Source of the DNA: Flavobacterium sp. LC2016-12
Lineage (GTDB): Bacteria; Bacteroidota; Bacteroidia; Flavobacteriales; Flavobacteriaceae
Length of the DNA: 64,000 nucleotides
Direction: 5' to 3'
NCBI RefSeq assembly: GCF_015351595.1
Contig: NZ_JADKPT010000014.1
Coordinates: forward strand, 62,001 to 126,000
Shown: one piece after another, positions 35,405 through 43,096 of the stretch
Layout: the number at the start of each line of letters is the position of its first letter
How positions within the stretch are numbered: position 1 is the stretch's first letter
Translations under genes and position numbers: made by a program
Notes under the pieces: model-generated
Databases searched by the model: none
The model's input: the letters and a program-made list of their open reading frames with translations, nothing else
What the model was told of the DNA's origin: nothing

Positions 35405-36658
35405 ATGAAAGCAACTATAATTACAATTGGAGACGAAATTCTAATTGGCCAAATCGTTGATACTAATTCCGGCTTTATTGCAAAATCACTTGATAGAATT
35501 GGAGTCGAAATACATGAAATGATTTCGATAAGCGATGATAAAAAACACATCCTAGATACCTTTGCTCAGCTTCAAAACAAAGTTGATGTTGTGATCATTA
35601 CAGGTGGATTAGGTCCGACAAAAGATGATGTGACCAAAAAAACTTTCTGCGAATATTTCGAGGATGAATTGGTTGTAAACCCGGAAGTTTTGGCACATGT
35701 AACACAATTAATTGAAGGTTTTTATAAACGGCCAATTTCGCAATTAAATAAAGATCAGGCTTTAGTACCGTCAAAATGTACAGTTTTGCACAATCAGGTT
35801 GGTACTGCACCCGGAATGTGGATGAAGAAAGAAAATACTGTTTTTATTTCGCTTCCGGGGGTTCCTTATGAAATGAAATATTTGGTCGAAGAAGAGATAA
35901 TTCCAAAGATTGTTCGCGAGTATAAACGTCCCTATATTATTCATAAAACCATTTTAACGTATGGTCAAGGTGAGAGTATGGTGGCAGAGCGTATTGAAAA
36001 CTGGGAAAATAATTTACCGGATTTTATCAAATTAGCTTATTTGCCAAATCCAGGAAGAGTGCGTTTGCGATTGACCGGGAGAGGAACTAATAAAGAAGAA
36101 TTAGAAGCAGCAATTGAGGAAAATGTAAAATCTTTAGATGCGATAATTCACGATATTATAGTGGGTTATGAAGAAAATGAAACAATTGAAACGGTAATTG
36201 GAAAAATATTAACGAAGCAAAATAAAACAATTTCGACAGCTGAAAGTTTTACTGGTGGAAAAATCGCATCGCTTTTAGCAGCTGTTCCGGGAGCTTCAAA
36301 TTATTTCAAAGGGAGTGTTGTTTCGTATGCAACAGAGGCGAAGGTTAATGTTCTCGGTGTCTCACAAGATTTTGTAGATCAATATTCGGTGGTTAGTGCT
36401 GAGGTTGCCTCTGCTATGGCTTTGAATGTTAAAGAGATACTTAAAACAGACTATGCAATCGCGACAACCGGGAACGCCGGACCGTCAAAAGGGGATTCAG
36501 ATGCTGAAATTGGAGCTGTTTTTATCGCTTTGGCTACTCCAACTGATATAATTGTAGAAGAATTTAACTTTGGCCAACCACGTGAAAAAGTGATAGATAG
36601 AGCGACGATTAAGAGTTTAGAAATATTACAGAAAGAAATTTTAAAAAATGTGCAATAA
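35405..36658 (+). CDS. cinA: CinA-like competence/damage-inducible protein
   Basis: A 417-residue protein with an N-terminal MoaB/MoCF-like domain (TIGDEILIGQIVDTNSGFI) and a C-terminal nicotinamide-nucleotide amidase domain (PncC-type, TAESFTGGKIASLLAAVPGAS and ATTGNAGPSKGDSDAE). Such proteins recycle pyridine nucleotides and are associated with competence in Gram-positives; the role here is likely NAD salvage. It leads into the ribosomal protein genes, a common arrangement in this phylum. Confidence 0.93.
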   Translation: MKATIITIGDEILIGQIVDTNSGFIAKSLDRIGVEIHEMISISDDKKHILDTFAQLQNKVDVVIITGGLGPTKDDVTKKTFCEYFEDELVVNPEVLAHVTQLIEGFYKRPISQLNKDQALVPSKCTVLHNQVGTAPGMWMKKENTVFISLPGVPYEMKYLVEEEIIPKIVREYKRPYIIHKTILTYGQGESMVAERIENWENNLPDFIKLAYLPNPGRVRLRLTGRGTNKEELEAAIEENVKSLDAIIHDIIVGYEENETIETVIGKILTKQNKTISTAESFTGGKIASLLAAVPGASNYFKGSVVSYATEAKVNVLGVSQDFVDQYSVVSAEVASAMALNVKEILKTDYAIATTGNAGPSKGDSDAEIGAVFIALATPTDIIVEEFNFGQPREKVIDRATIKSLEILQKEILKNVQ

Positions 36659-36729
36659 TTTTTTGCTACAATGGTTTATTTTTCTTTTCTTTGCACCCTG
36701 ATTTTGAATAACGATAAAAGATAAGTATA

Positions 36730-36966
36730 ATGTCAAGAGTTTGTGACCTTACAGGTAAAAGAGCGATGGTAGGAAATAACGTTTCTCACGCTATGAACAA
36801 AACTAAGAGAAAGTTTTCTGTAAACTTAGTTAAAAAGCGTTTTTATCTTCCAGAAGAAGATAGATGGATTACTCTTAGAGTAGCAGCATCTACGATAAAA
36901 ACAATTAATAAAAATGGAATTTCTGCAGTTTTGAAAAAAGCGCAGTCAGAAGGATTTATCAAATAA
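36730..36966 (+). CDS. rpmB: 50S ribosomal protein L28
   Basis: A 78-residue ribosomal protein: MSRVCDLTGKRAMVGNNVSH at the N-terminus and KRFYLPEEDRWITLRVAAST in the middle are the L28 pattern. It stands before rpmG and a DUF4295 gene with short gaps of 27 and 74 nt, forming the conserved Bacteroidota ribosomal cluster. Confidence 0.97.
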   Translation: MSRVCDLTGKRAMVGNNVSHAMNKTKRKFSVNLVKKRFYLPEEDRWITLRVAASTIKTINKNGISAVLKKAQSEGFIK

Positions 36967-36993
36967 TCTTTTCCTAAATAAATATATAGCAAG

Positions 36994-37176
36994 ATGGCAA
37001 AGAAAGGTAATAGAATCCAGGTAATTTTAGAATGTACTGAGCACAAGACTTCTGGTGTTCCAGGAACTTCTAGATACATTACAACTAAGAACAAAAAAAA
37101 TACTCCAGACAGATTAGAGATTAAAAAATTTAATCCAATCTTGAAAAGAGTAACTGTTCACAAAGAAATTAAGTAA
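36994..37176 (+). CDS. rpmG: 50S ribosomal protein L33
   Basis: A 60-residue protein with MAKKGNRIQVILECTEHK, SRYITTKNKKNTPDRLEIKK and FNPILKRVTVHKEIK. It lacks the four zinc-binding Cys (only one Cys is seen), so it is the zinc-independent L33 form. Part of the rpmB-rpmG-DUF4295 cluster. Confidence 0.96.
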   Translation: MAKKGNRIQVILECTEHKTSGVPGTSRYITTKNKKNTPDRLEIKKFNPILKRVTVHKEIK

Positions 37177-37250
37177 TAATTAGAGATTTTTGTAAATCTC
37201 AATGGTTTTGCCATTCGAGTTTTATAAAAGCTTCAAATAACATTTGAATC

Positions 37251-37403
37251 ATGGCAAAGAAAACCGTAGCATCGTTACAAACATCTTCTAAGAGATTATC
37301 AAAAGCCATCAAAATGGTGAAATCTCCTAAAACTGGTGCATATACATTCGTAGAATCTATTATGGCTCCTGAAGAAGTTGATGAATTCTTGAAAAAGAAA
37401 TAA
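37251..37403 (+). CDS. DUF4295 small basic protein
   Basis: A 50-residue, strongly basic protein: MAKKTVASLQTSSKRLSKAI, then MVKSPKTGAYTFVESI and the tail EEVDEFLKKK. It is the DUF4295 family found after rpmG in Bacteroidota and is probably ribosome-associated, as inferred from its position. A terminator hairpin follows at about 37423-37452. Confidence 0.93.
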   Translation: MAKKTVASLQTSSKRLSKAIKMVKSPKTGAYTFVESIMAPEEVDEFLKKK

Positions 37404-37422
37404 TTACAATCACACTATATAG

Positions 37423-37460
37423 AAAAGCTACTTTCATTCGGAAGTAGCTTTTTTATTTTT
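37423..37460 (+). terminator. Terminator of the rpmB-rpmG-DUF4295 cluster
   Basis: Perfect 11-nt arms 37423-37433 and 37442-37452 (aaaagctactt / aagtagctttt) followed by T-rich sequence. Confidence 0.88.
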
Positions 37461-37468
37461 TATATTTG
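37461..37468 (+). promoter_or_regulatory. -7 promoter box for ftsY
   Basis: TATATTTG matches TAnnTTTG. It directly follows the ribosomal-cluster terminator and leaves a leader of about 100 nt before the ftsY ATG. Confidence 0.5.
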
Positions 37469-37571
37469 TCTAAAATTTAAAGGACCCTGTCTTGTTTTGG
37501 GTTTCTTTGAATATTAAGGATTATTTAGATGGTAAAATCATATAATCTAAAAAACTAACAACCTATAAAAA

Positions 37572-38525
37572 ATGAGTTTTTTTAAAAAATTATTCTCCAC
37601 TGATAAAAAAGAGACTTTAGACAAAGGTCTTGAAAAATCAAAAACTACTTTTTTCTCAAAGTTAAGTAAAGCCGTTGCTGGAAAATCAAAAGTCGATGAT
37701 GACGTTTTAGATAATCTGGAAGAAATTCTGGTAGCTTCAGATGTTGGTGTAAATACTACTTTGAAAATTATTTCAAGAATTGAAAAACGTGTTGCCGAAG
37801 ATAAATATTTAGGTACTGACGAATTAAACCAGATTCTTCGTGATGAAATTGGTGCTTTGTTGTCTGAAACCAATAGAGGTGAAGCAACTGAGTTTGATAT
37901 TCCAAAAGACAAAAAGCCATATGTTTTAATGGTGGTGGGTGTTAATGGAGTTGGTAAAACGACTACCATTGGTAAATTGGCTTATCAATTTAAAAAAGCT
38001 GGTTATAAAGTAGTTTTAGGCGCTGCAGATACGTTTCGTGCCGCTGCAATTGATCAATTGCAAGTTTGGGCAGATCGTGTTGATGTACCAATTGTAAGAC
38101 AAAATATGGGTAGTGATCCTGCTTCTGTAGCTTTTGATACTTTACAGTCTGCTGTTGCTCAAAATGCTGATGTGGTTATTATTGATACAGCAGGGCGTCT
38201 TCATAACAAAATTAATTTGATGAACGAGCTTACAAAAGTAAAACGCGTAATGCAGAAAGTCGTTGCCGATGCTCCTCATGATGTTCTTTTGGTTTTAGAT
38301 GGTTCTACAGGTCAAAATGCTTTTGAGCAGGCTAAGCAATTTACCGCTGCTACTGAAGTGACTTCATTAGCTGTAACTAAATTAGACGGAACAGCAAAAG
38401 GCGGAGTTGTGATTGGTATTTCTGATCAGTTTCAGATTCCGGTAAAATATATTGGAATTGGTGAAGGAATTGAAGATTTACAAGTCTTTAATAAATACGA
38501 ATTTGTAGATAGTTTTTTTAAATAA
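37572..38525 (+). CDS. ftsY: Signal recognition particle receptor FtsY
   Basis: The GTPase that docks SRP-ribosome complexes at the membrane. NG domain: P-loop GVNGVGKTTTIGKLA near residue 123, DTFRAAAIDQL, the G3 region VVIIDTAGRLHNK and G4 TKLDGTAKGG, ending in the conserved YIGIGEGIEDLQVFNKYEFVDSFF. The acidic A-domain is very short (about 20 residues), so the 317-aa length is near-minimal. A 59-residue membrane protein gene follows. Confidence 0.97.
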   Translation: MSFFKKLFSTDKKETLDKGLEKSKTTFFSKLSKAVAGKSKVDDDVLDNLEEILVASDVGVNTTLKIISRIEKRVAEDKYLGTDELNQILRDEIGALLSETNRGEATEFDIPKDKKPYVLMVVGVNGVGKTTTIGKLAYQFKKAGYKVVLGAADTFRAAAIDQLQVWADRVDVPIVRQNMGSDPASVAFDTLQSAVAQNADVVIIDTAGRLHNKINLMNELTKVKRVMQKVVADAPHDVLLVLDGSTGQNAFEQAKQFTAATEVTSLAVTKLDGTAKGGVVIGISDQFQIPVKYIGIGEGIEDLQVFNKYEFVDSFFK

Positions 38526-38541
38526 TATTTGAGATAATTCA

Positions 38542-38721
38542 ATGAGTTTTTCTTCTTTAAAGAATATAACGCCTGTTTCTTTTTATTTTGCAAGCGTTGT
38601 ATGTTTTGTTTTAGCCAATGTATTAAAAGATAAAAGTCTTTCTTTTTACTACATTCTATTGGTTTTAGGTTTAGGTTTATTTTTTGCGGGAATGATTAAA
38701 AGAATCCGAACTAAAAAATAA
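38542..38721 (+). CDS. Small two-helix membrane protein, unknown function
   Basis: A 59-residue ORF starting 16 nt after ftsY: MSFSSLKNITPVSFYFASVV, a first hydrophobic helix (FASVVCFVLANVL), a second (YYILLVLGLGLFFAGMI), and a basic tail KRIRTKK. Positive-inside charge supports a helical hairpin with its C-terminus in the cytosol. Close spacing to ftsY and to the next gene (9 nt) suggests it is real and co-transcribed. No function is known to me. Confidence 0.7.
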   Translation: MSFSSLKNITPVSFYFASVVCFVLANVLKDKSLSFYYILLVLGLGLFFAGMIKRIRTKK

Positions 38722-38730
38722 TCATTACTT

Positions 38731-39336
38731 ATGAAATACTATTTTCTTATTCTGCTTTTTAGCTTAATTTCTTGTACAAAAAAAGATAATGAAAATAGTG
38801 TAGAAAAAGGAGAAAGTCAAAAGGTTATTGTGATTCAGCCACTAGGTAATTTTGAATTGGAGCAATCAAGTAAAGTTTTTTCTGAAATCAGGACCATTAA
38901 CCCAAATGTGGTTTTGAAAAAAAATATTCCTTTTCCTAAAAATGCTTATTATAAACCTAGAAACAGATATCGAGCTGATAGTATTATTAAAAATCTTAAA
39001 AATTATGTAGGCAGAGACTCAGTAATTGTTGGATTATCCCATTCTGATATCAGTACCACTAAAAATGGAATTAAAGATTGGGGCATTATGGGATTGGGCT
39101 ACCGACCTGGAAAATCTTGTGTTGTCTCTGATTTTAGATTAGATGCCAGAAATAAAAACCAACAGTTTTATAAATTAGTTTTACATGAATTGGGGCATAC
39201 AGCTGGTTTACCGCACTGTAAAGTTAAAACTTGTTTAATGAGAGATGCTGAAGGAGGAAATCCACTGGATGAAGAAAAAGATTTTTGCAGGAATTGCAGC
39301 GGCTATTTAAAAAGTAAAGGCTGGCAATTGATGTAA
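38731..39336 (+). CDS. Archaemetzincin-like zinc metalloprotease, predicted lipoprotein
   Basis: A 201-residue predicted lipoprotein (signal ending LISC, Cys15). The metzincin-type signature HELGHTAGLPHCKVKTCLM at residues 152-170 gives zinc ligands H152, H156, H162 and the catalytic E153, followed by the Cys motif C163, C168 and a second pair C186-x-x-C189. This is the HExxHxxGxxHC...CxM...CxxC pattern of archaemetzincins (M54), which are usually cytosolic. The N-terminal QPLGNF and the RADSIIKNL element also fit. Substrate unknown. Confidence 0.87.
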   Translation: MKYYFLILLFSLISCTKKDNENSVEKGESQKVIVIQPLGNFELEQSSKVFSEIRTINPNVVLKKNIPFPKNAYYKPRNRYRADSIIKNLKNYVGRDSVIVGLSHSDISTTKNGIKDWGIMGLGYRPGKSCVVSDFRLDARNKNQQFYKLVLHELGHTAGLPHCKVKTCLMRDAEGGNPLDEEKDFCRNCSGYLKSKGWQLM

Positions 39337-39408
39337 AAAACAGTTTAAAGTAGATCGTTTTATCCTGCAAATTATTTTTAAATTGAATACTTATTTCTTG
39401 TTTATTTC

Positions 39409-39927
39409 TTAGTGTAATTTCCAGGTTGTTCCATCTGAGAATGCTACAAAATAGGCCCTTGCTGAGATAATAGTTTTGGCATCTGTTGAAAAACTTTCCC
39501 AAATTTGTGATCTGGTTTGCCTCGAGTTTATAGCTAAGTGTGTAGTGCCTTCAGATTTCCCTTTTATAAAAAAGAATTTTCCACTTGCGGGTTTGTTAAA
39601 CGCATTTTCGCAATACCATTCAAATCGGATAGCTCCGATTTTTTTTTTGCTGACATTTTTATAAACTAATTTAATGTCCTTATGGTCTGAGTATTGGTTT
39701 TTTAATAATTTTGATGAGATGATTTTTATAGGGGATCCTATATTATTTTGCGTATTTAAAAATTCTTGTTTTATTGAATCTGATGGTGACAGGTCACTTT
39801 GGAAATCAATTTGCGTATTGACTTGGTGGGAATTTAGTTCCTTCTTCATGCTAAAGTGATCTATTCTGTTTTTATTAATACATGAAGTTGCTATTAATAT
39901 AACAAGAAAAAGTGCTTTTGTTTTCAT
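39409..39927 (-). CDS. Small lipoprotein, function unknown
   Basis: The start is set at the ATG giving MKTKALFLVILIATSCINKN, with a lipobox Cys at residue 16; the longer frame begins with TTG and would put 27 polar residues before the signal peptide. The mature part (172 aa in all) ends in a beta-rich region (RFEWYCENAFNKPASGKFFF, then TIISARAYFVAFSDGTTWKL). No known domain is evident. It is convergent with the archaemetzincin gene. Confidence 0.7.
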   Translation of the reverse strand: MKTKALFLVILIATSCINKNRIDHFSMKKELNSHQVNTQIDFQSDLSPSDSIKQEFLNTQNNIGSPIKIISSKLLKNQYSDHKDIKLVYKNVSKKKIGAIRFEWYCENAFNKPASGKFFFIKGKSEGTTHLAINSRQTRSQIWESFSTDAKTIISARAYFVAFSDGTTWKLH

Positions 39928-40267
39928 TATTAATTGTGTTTGTTTTCTTTCTCTTCCCTGTATTGTTGTTTTCGTGGATTTTAAGTAGAGAAGAAAGTTT
40001 TTGTCCAATCTGTATTGATTTTAATAATTGTATAAAATCGTGGCAAAAGTTGTGTTTTTCTTTCGTTTAAATTACTGGCAGAAGGTATTGTAGTATTACA
40101 ATAAGCTTTTGTTTGGTAGATTAAAAAGAATAAGAGAGAATGTTTCTAATTTTAGAATGAACTGTAAAAAAAAATACAAGGAAGAAAATTGGATTTCTTT
40201 CTTGTATTTTGAGTAACGTAAGGAGATAGGGGAGTACTTTGCGGAATGTTTTTAGGTTAAGTATTGA
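39928..40267. other. Gene-free spacer holding a terminator hairpin
   Basis: A 340-nt spacer. Its main feature is a terminator-like hairpin at 40171-40210; no promoter box or small gene was recognised. Confidence 0.55.
40163..40210 (-). terminator. Terminator of the serine hydrolase gene
   Basis: Arms of about 17 nt around 40171-40188 and 40193-40210 pair with one mismatch; the minus strand then runs into T's (A run at 40166-40174). It lies 57 nt after the gene's stop. Confidence 0.78.
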
Positions 40268-41332
40268 TTACTGGTATACGGCACTAATTTTCTGCCATAA
40301 TGTTTCATCAAAATCGGATAAAGCTAAGTTTTCTTCGTCAGCTGCATCTCCCATTCTAATGATAACCATTTTTTTGCTTGGTACAACATATATTTTTTGA
40401 TCATTTTTACCCAAAGCCATAAACATATCATTGGGTGCTGTTGGAATTACGCTTCCTGGAAAAGTAAGTTGTGATTGTGGTAAATGGTATGATACTTTTC
40501 CGTTTAACCACCATAAATAGCCGTAGGCTAAATTGATGTTTTGTGAAGTTGTAGTCGCTTCGTTAAAAAAGGACTCATTTAGGACTTGCGTATTTTCCCA
40601 TTTTCCTTTGTTTAGCATTAAGAGACCGAAACGCGCCATACTTCTGGAGTTGCTTGTGTAGACACTGTTTGCTTCGATTTGAATCCAATTACCATTCATT
40701 CCTATTTTGTCTCTTAATTTGGTATTGAAATAGTTTTCCCAGGTTTGTCCGCTTGCTTTTGCAACGACATCCTGTAATTTTACATAGACATTATGATAGG
40801 CCCAGCGTGATCCTGCATCGGCTTTGTAGGTCAGACTTTCCGGTTTTACATCGTCTGTGCTGTCATCAAGCCCGGATGTCATCGTTAATAAGTGTTTGCA
40901 GGTAATTAGATTTTCTTTTGCCAGTGTTTCGCTTGTCCAGCCTGTGCCGATATATTGCGAAACGTTATTGTTAACATTCAGTAAACCTTCTTGTTGTGCA
41001 ATTCCTGTCACAGTTGAAGTTAGTGTTTTTCCGGCACTTGCCCAATACCAGGGTGTGGCAGCAGTGTGTCCATTGAAGTAGTTTTCTAAAACGATTCGGC
41101 CATTGACCAGGACGAGAAAAGATTTGGAATGTTTCAGTTCCAGATAATCTAAAAGTGGCTGAACTGCATTTTGATTCCATTTTAAATCGGAAATAGATGT
41201 TGTTTCCCAAGTATTTCCTGTTAAGGGCGGAAAATACATACTTTGTGTCGGTGTTGGTGCGGAATCATTATCTTCTTTGCTACAGCTTGTACACAATAAG
41301 AGAATGAGGATTTTACAAATGTTTTTGGTCAT
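40268..41332 (-). CDS. Serine hydrolase, class C beta-lactamase fold, lipoprotein
   Basis: A 354-residue predicted lipoprotein (signal ending CTSC, Cys17). The catalytic SxxK is S99-A100-G101-K102 (WASAGKTLTS) and the YxN motif is Y179-H180-N181 (AYHNVY), so it belongs to the serine beta-lactamase/esterase superfamily. The third motif is not clear in the C-terminal region (KVSYHLPQSQLTFPGSV). Such proteins are more often esterases or peptidases than true beta-lactamases. It has its own -7 box and terminator. Confidence 0.9.
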   Translation of the reverse strand: MTKNICKILILLLCTSCSKEDNDSAPTPTQSMYFPPLTGNTWETTSISDLKWNQNAVQPLLDYLELKHSKSFLVLVNGRIVLENYFNGHTAATPWYWASAGKTLTSTVTGIAQQEGLLNVNNNVSQYIGTGWTSETLAKENLITCKHLLTMTSGLDDSTDDVKPESLTYKADAGSRWAYHNVYVKLQDVVAKASGQTWENYFNTKLRDKIGMNGNWIQIEANSVYTSNSRSMARFGLLMLNKGKWENTQVLNESFFNEATTTSQNINLAYGYLWWLNGKVSYHLPQSQLTFPGSVIPTAPNDMFMALGKNDQKIYVVPSKKMVIIRMGDAADEENLALSDFDETLWQKISAVYQ

Positions 41333-41361
41333 GGTTTTTTGGTGTTGGTTTGGGGTTTGAC

Positions 41362-41369
41362 CAAAAATA
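41362..41369 (-). promoter_or_regulatory. -7 promoter box for the serine hydrolase gene
   Basis: TATTTTTG on the minus strand, 29 nt before the ATG. Confidence 0.45.
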
Positions 41370-41462
41370 TGTAAAATAGTTTAATGGGTTTTATGTTTTT
41401 TTTATTTCTTTTGAATGATATAAAGTTAACTTTGTAGTTCACGAAATTTCTTTTGAAAATAG

Positions 41463-41547
41463 GTGCCCTAGCCCTGATGGGAGGGAAAATCCTTTTGTGG
41501 TGGGGTTCACCACAAAAGATTGGAAGGACAGCAGGAAATAGCTCCTT
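41463..41547. repeat. Flavobacterium-type complex repeat element, copy B
   Basis: Starts near tgccctagccctgat and ends near gcaggaaatagctcctt. The core hairpin pairs 41489-41502 with 41508-41520 (atccttttgtggtg / caccacaaaagat). It shares the ATCTTTTGT...ACAAAAGGAT core, in reverse orientation, with copy A at 35.2 kb. This word set is recognisable as a widespread Flavobacterium repeat. Confidence 0.65.
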
Positions 41548-41609
41548 ATTTTTCTCCTGAAGTTAGGAACGATTCAGAATAAAAATAGATTGATTTTAAT
41601 AGAATAAAT

Positions 41610-42050
41610 ATGAAAAACACTTTTGTAATCTTGGTTTTGTCACTTTTGTTTGTAAGTTGCAAAGAGCAAATTAAACCCGCAGATATTGCTAAATTGAATG
41701 GTTATTGGGAAATTGAAAAAGTAGTTTTTGACGAGGGAGAAGTGAAGGATTACGGAATGAATGAGAATTTTGATTATTTTCAGATTAAGGGAACTAAAGG
41801 AACCAGAACGAAGGTTATGGCACAGCTTGATGGAACTTTTTTGACGACAAATACATTTGAAAATGTTTCAGTTCGATTTACAGATAAAGGAACTTTCCTG
41901 GATTATAAAACGGATTATGCGAAGTGGAGTGAGGAGTTAATTTCAGTTTCGGACAAAGAGTTTGTTGTTAAAAATGAACAACAAAAGGAATATCATTATA
42001 AAAAAGCAGCACCACTAAATATTTTAAAAGATGGCAAAGAGACTAAATAG
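41610..42050 (+). CDS. Small lipoprotein, lipocalin-like
   Basis: A 146-residue lipoprotein (signal ending FVSC, Cys17). The mature region IAKLNGYWEIEKVVFDEGEV and later strands (VRFTDKGTFLDYKTDY) resemble lipocalin-like beta-barrels common in this phylum. Its 3' end overlaps the DUF721 start by 20 nt, so the two genes are coupled. Function unknown. Confidence 0.75.
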   Translation: MKNTFVILVLSLLFVSCKEQIKPADIAKLNGYWEIEKVVFDEGEVKDYGMNENFDYFQIKGTKGTRTKVMAQLDGTFLTTNTFENVSVRFTDKGTFLDYKTDYAKWSEELISVSDKEFVVKNEQQKEYHYKKAAPLNILKDGKETK

Positions 42051-42327
42051 TCAAAGTACGATTGGGGATGTTTTGAACCAGATTATTCAGGTGAATAAAT
42101 TACAGCCTGGAATGGATCAGATTGATGTGAAAGAAGCGTGGAGACAATTGATGGGAAATGGTGTAAACACGTATACTAAAAACGTTGTTTTGAAAGGAAG
42201 TACACTTTATGTTGAACTTGGATCTGCTGTTTTAAGAGAAGAATTAAGTCACGGAAAATCTAAAATCGTTAAAATGATTAATGAAGAACTAAAACGTGAA
42301 GTAGTGACCGATGTGGTTTTACGCTAG
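42031..42327 (+). CDS. DUF721 (DciA-like) protein
   Basis: A 98-residue basic protein: MAKRLNSQSTIGDVLNQII, then WRQLMGNGVNTYTKNVVLKG and LYVELGSAVLREELSHGKS, the DUF721 pattern. DciA proteins of this family load the replicative helicase in many bacteria. It overlaps the lipoprotein gene by 20 nt. Whether the protein acts in helicase loading here is inferred from family membership. Confidence 0.85.
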   Translation: MAKRLNSQSTIGDVLNQIIQVNKLQPGMDQIDVKEAWRQLMGNGVNTYTKNVVLKGSTLYVELGSAVLREELSHGKSKIVKMINEELKREVVTDVVLR

Positions 42328-42463
42328 ACTTCTTAGATTATTGGATTTTTAAAAAGTAATATATCAGGAAAAGAAAAACCCGTTTCATTTGAAACGGGTT
42401 TTTCTTTTTTTAAGATTTTAGGAAATCTAAGTTAGTCTATAAATCTAACAATCTAAGAAGTCT
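42326..42463. repeat. Inverted repeat bracketing the DUF721/ndk spacer
   Basis: Perfect 14-nt arms at 42326-42339 and 42450-42463 (agacttcttagatt / aatctaagaagtct) bracket a terminator hairpin at 42374-42403. The left arm overlaps the DUF721 stop codon. Confidence 0.75.
42374..42410. terminator. Bidirectional terminator between DUF721 and ndk
   Basis: Perfect 13-nt arms 42374-42386 and 42391-42403 (aaaaacccgtttc / gaaacgggttttt) with a 4-nt loop and T-rich downstream on the plus strand. Confidence 0.9.
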
Positions 42464-42468
42464 AAAAA

Positions 42469-42888
42469 TTAGAATTGCTCTCTACCAGCAAAGTGGAATG
42501 CACCTTCGATAGCTGCATTTTCATCGCTATCAGAACCGTGAACTGCATTTTCTCCAATAGAAGTTGCGTATGCTTTACGAATAGTTCCTTCAGCAGCTTC
42601 AGCTGGATTTGTAGCTCCAATTAAAGTTCTGAAATCTTCTACTGCGTTATCTTTTTCTAAAATAGCAGCAACGATTGGTCCGCGTGACATAAATTCAACT
42701 AATTCTCCGTAGAAAGGTCTTGCAGCGTGTACAGCGTAAAAAGCCTGAGCATCAGCTACAGTTAATTGAGTTAATTTTAATGAAACGATTTTGAAACCTC
42801 CGTTAGTAATCATTGCTAAGATGTTCCCGATGTGTCCGTTTGCAACAGCATCTGGTTTAATCATTGTAAAAGTTCTATTTGTTGCCAT
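42469..42888 (-). CDS. ndk: Nucleoside-diphosphate kinase
   Basis: Balances NTP pools by phosphotransfer through a catalytic His (NAVHGSDSDENA, near residue 115). MATNRTFTMIKPDAVANGHI at the N-terminus and the substrate-binding AVHAARPFYGELVEFM are canonical. Length 139 aa fits. A -7 box lies about 25 nt upstream of the ATG. Confidence 0.98.
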   Translation of the reverse strand: MATNRTFTMIKPDAVANGHIGNILAMITNGGFKIVSLKLTQLTVADAQAFYAVHAARPFYGELVEFMSRGPIVAAILEKDNAVEDFRTLIGATNPAEAAEGTIRKAYATSIGENAVHGSDSDENAAIEGAFHFAGREQF

Positions 42889-42913
42889 TTTATTGCTTAT
42901 TTTTAATTTTGTG

Positions 42914-42921
42914 CAAAAGTA
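42914..42921 (-). promoter_or_regulatory. -7 promoter box for ndk
   Basis: TACTTTTG on the minus strand, followed by CAC, 25 nt before the start codon. Confidence 0.5.
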
Positions 42922-43051
42922 TACTTTTTTTATGAATTGATTTTAATAAATTCATAATTAAAACATCGTGAAATGATGTTATGGCAAATAAAATTGTGAA
43001 TAGGGAGTTGTAAATTGTAAAATGTTGATATTAAATGTCTTTTTTAAATAA

Positions 43052-43080
43052 AAAGGCGCACTACTGTGCGCCTTTAATTA
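43052..43080 (-). terminator. Terminator after the second DUF5009 gene
   Basis: Perfect 10-nt GC-rich arms 43052-43061 and 43066-43075 (aaaggcgcac / gtgcgccttt) with a 4-nt loop; the minus strand continues with T's. Confidence 0.85.
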
Positions 43081-43096
43081 TATGGGAGTATTGATT

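Noticed and set aside
40268..41332. True beta-lactamase
   Set aside because: The SxxK and YxN motifs are present, but the third motif is unclear and the protein is an envelope lipoprotein, so a serine hydrolase or esterase is the safer call.
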